From NCBI GenBank assembly GCA_032164245.1, contig JAVMKO010000003.1, forward strand, positions 34,037,390-34,101,389: a stretch of 64,000 nt of DNA, in the 5' to 3' direction. Numbering within the stretch: the first letter of the stretch is position 1; each line of letters begins with the position of its first letter. This DNA comes from Sternotherus odoratus. Taxonomy: Eukaryota > Chordata > Testudines > Kinosternidae. Of the stretch, positions 61,765 through 64,000 are shown in pieces. The notes below the pieces were generated by a model, which searched no databases, was not told the origin of the DNA, and saw only the letters and a program-made list of their open reading frames with translations. Position numbers and translations under genes: made by a program.

Positions 61765-62260
61765 TCAACGATTATGATCCAAAAGCTGGGATCTACACAA
61801 TGGAAAACAAAGCAGTCAAATTCTTAAAAGAAAGATTTTAATTAAAATAAAAAGAAACAAAATTTCTATAGGACTCAGAGGAAAAGCACTTTGCAATCAC
61901 AAAAAGAATCAAAGAAAATCCCATACCACAGAGGAATTCCCTTCTCTGCTGAGTCCTTAAAGTTACAGAGAAAACACAGGATATCTCCAAAAACCCTGAG
62001 AAATTCACAAGTGAAAAAACAAATATAAGATACAACCTTCCCTGGCTAATATACTTAGTGTTGCTGTTGAGAAAGGTTATCGATAGATGGAGAGAAGAAA
62101 ATTGTCTGATTCCCCTGAAAGCCCAGAGTGAATGAAAAAACAGACAAAGCACTTTCCCTCCCCTCAGGTTTGAAATCATCTCCAGTCTCCATTGGTTCTT
62201 TTGGTCAGGTGCCAACCAGATTCCATTTAGCTTCTTAACCCCTTACAGGTAAGCAAGAAA
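61765..62260 (-). repeat. Possible dispersed repeat of unknown class
   Basis: AAAAGAAAGATTTTAATTAA, CTGAGTCCTTAAAGTTACAG, GGCTAATATACTTAGTGTTG and TTTTGGTCAGGTGCCAACCA ...CCCCTTACAGGTAA resemble a frequent turtle repeat. Class, orientation and limits are uncertain. Confidence 0.3.
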
Positions 62261-62972
62261 TCTAGGTTACTTTATGCTTATGACAGCATGTTTTTTAATG
62301 TGCTCAAAATTAAGAATTTTTCCAATCTGTTTGCCCAGAACAGGGACTATGTGAATTCCATGGAGTAAAGAAATGGGGCCTGGATTCAGAAAAGAACCTA
62401 ACTATATTCTTGAACTTAGGGTCCAGATGTTTATATACAGCCTCTTGCAATTCTGCTCTCTCCTATCATAAGGTATCCAGAAAAAAGTGTTTACAAATGC
62501 AACAAGAAAAACTAATGTGCAAAAGAAAAGCATGCCTTGGAGATCATGGGGCTGGATTATTGGCAGAGTTCTTGACAAGGCTTCTCTTTCATGGTACAAT
62601 AGCACAGTATCCCTCACAGGTTTGAGCCATCAATAATCACATTATGATTTTTCTGCATTCTTTACATGGCTGCCTATAAAACTGTGATTTGACATTAAAT
62701 TTGCACTATTGTATTCTAAAGCCTCTCTCATTTTAGGCCCAGACTTCATTCAAAACCTATCCCTTGAACTAATCTGGATTCAAACGTAGACATCATTTTA
62801 AAACAAGATTGTTGAACATGGCAAGAAATCATACTCCTTCCTGATATCTGACTGATTCCATACAATATCTCCGCATCTAAGAAATATTTGTAATTGTTTC
62901 TCCGCCCACCAAAATAAATAAAAAAATAAGGGTTTCTTCACAATGACCACAGTGGATTTTATATATATTATA
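62261..62972. other. AT-rich intronic sequence
   Basis: Nothing recognised. Confidence 0.45.
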
Positions 62973-64000
62973 CTAGCATAATTGCCCGGCGCTGCTCGGG
63001 TCAGTCGGTGGTGGGGAAGGGGGCAGACAGCTGACACCCCCTGACCAACCCCAAGACCCCCCAGGCTCACTTACCCCCCGACCAAACCTGACACCCACAC
63101 CTCACCCCTCACCCACCCCGACACCTTCCCACCCCCCCAGACCAAACCCGACACCCCCCGGCTCACTTACCCCCCAACCAAACCCGACCCCCCCATCTGA
63201 TCCCCCCAACCAAACCCCACACCCCCACCTCACCCCCCGACCGAACCCGACACCCCCACCTGACCCCCCGACCAAACCTGACACCCCCACCTTACCCCCT
63301 GAGCAAACCCGACACCCCCACCTCACCCCCCGACCAAACAGTGTATTTAATAATCTGTGTGCTACACAGTGCACCATGTGCCGGGGGGGTGTCGGGTTTG
63401 GTCTGGGGGGGTGGGAAGTTGTCAGGGTGGGTGAGGGGTGAGGTGTGGGTGTTGGGGTTGGTCAGGGGGTTTTGCGGTTGGTGGGGGGGTGAGGTGGGGG
63501 TGTCGGGTTCGGTCGGGGGGTAAGTGAGCCGGGGGGTGTCGGGTTTGGTCTGGGCACCCACCCCGACACCTTCCCCCCCACACACCAAAACCAACACCCA
63601 CCCCTCACCCACCCTGACACCTTCACACACCCCCAGACCAACCCCGACACCCCCCGGCTCACTTACCCCCCGACCGAACCCGACACCCCCACCTGACCCC
63701 CCCAAGCAAACCCAACACCCCCACCTCACCCCCCGACCGAACCCAACACCCCCACCTCACTTACCATCCCACCAAACCCAACTCGGATCCGTCGCAGGCG
63801 GGGAGGGGGCCCAGAGCCGAGGGATTCCGGGGATCTTCGCAGGTGGTGGTGGGGGGCACAGGGCTGATGGATTCCGGGGTTCCGTTGGGAGGGGGGAGGG
63901 GCAGATAACTGAGGGATCTCCGGGGTTCTGTTGGAGGAGGGAGGGGCAGTGAGCTGAGCGAGTGTGGTGTCTGTTGGAGGGGGTATTATGACATCATCAC
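62973..64000 (-). mobile_element. Helitron 3' portion with expanded minisatellite, runs off the window
   Basis: Minus-strand 3' end: hairpin CCCGAGCAGCGCCGGG, spacer CAATTATG and CTAG (62976-62973), followed by T. The distal part (63780-64000: GAGGGATTCCGGGG repeats, GTGAGCTGAGCGAGTG, GTATTATGACATCAT) corresponds to the element at 31935-32300. The 5' end lies beyond the window. Confidence 0.72.
63035..63780. repeat. GACACCCCCACCTCACCCCC minisatellite with strand switches
   Basis: Units of about 30 bp (CCGAACCCGACACCCCCACC TCACCC) run C-rich on the plus strand at 63035-63340. They are G-rich (inverted) at 63381-63560 and C-rich again at 63560-63780. The block GTGTCGGGTTCGGTCGGGGG ...GGTGTCGGG (63497-63543) is an exact inverted match of 63644-63690. 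The many Pro/Thr and Gly/Val frames here are by-products. Confidence 0.88.

Noticed and set aside
63035..63780. CRISPR-like array
   Set aside because: The units are contiguous, degenerate, change orientation and lack unique spacers; this is a eukaryotic minisatellite.

Overview
The window looks like intronic DNA from a reptile genome, most probably a turtle. It is AT-rich and studded with repeats typical of turtles: tRNA-derived 'Cry'-type SINEs, CR1 LINEs on both strands, Penelope-like inserts with the TTTCGTGGGCT motif, and many MITEs with GTCTACACTA-type ends. The taxon is inferred from repeat content; no species is named.

The only host exon I can support is 113 bp on the minus strand at 42942-43054. 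It has consensus splice sites on both sides and encodes the end of a CUB domain that matches the CUB and Sushi multiple domains family, best CSMD1. CSMD1 is known for enormous introns, and no second exon is visible, so the rest of the window is read as two flanking introns (at least 20.9 kb upstream and 42.9 kb downstream in gene orientation). No complete host gene, functional RNA gene or CRISPR array was seen.

The introns are filled by layered transposons. (i) hAT-type MITEs with exact or near-exact 8-bp target duplications lie at 888-1906, 16155-16498, 36956-37381 and 49153-49925. The last carries what appears to be a captured first exon of the mismatch-repair gene MSH2 and sits inside an older PIF/Harbinger-like MITE. 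(ii) Three Helitron 3' ends (hairpin, 7-8 nt spacer, CTAG|T), all on the minus strand, lie at 19224, 31935 and 62973. The first carries three 84-bp units, each with a ZNF143/THAP11-like ACTACAACTCCCA site and a YY1-like site. (iii) A pogo/Tigger-type MITE with TA target duplication and 24-bp perfect ends lies at 37952-38807, with a fragment at 20970. (iv) A Penelope-like insertion at 25868-26874 has long inverted arms and a 12-bp target duplication; a short relative lies at 55664-55818. (v) PIF/Harbinger-type elements include one with a decayed Myb/SANT-like gene at 12926-13925. (vi) CR1 LINE fragments, Cry SINEs, MIR-like SINEs, a 5S-rRNA-derived sequence, an intron-bearing tRNA-Ile(UAU) pseudogene and an LTR-like element complete the set.

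A recurring theme is that the DNA transposons have AT-rich or unique ends but very GC-rich, CpG-rich, tandemly repeated or captured interiors. They create artificial CpG islands and long spurious open frames inside an otherwise AT-rich intron.
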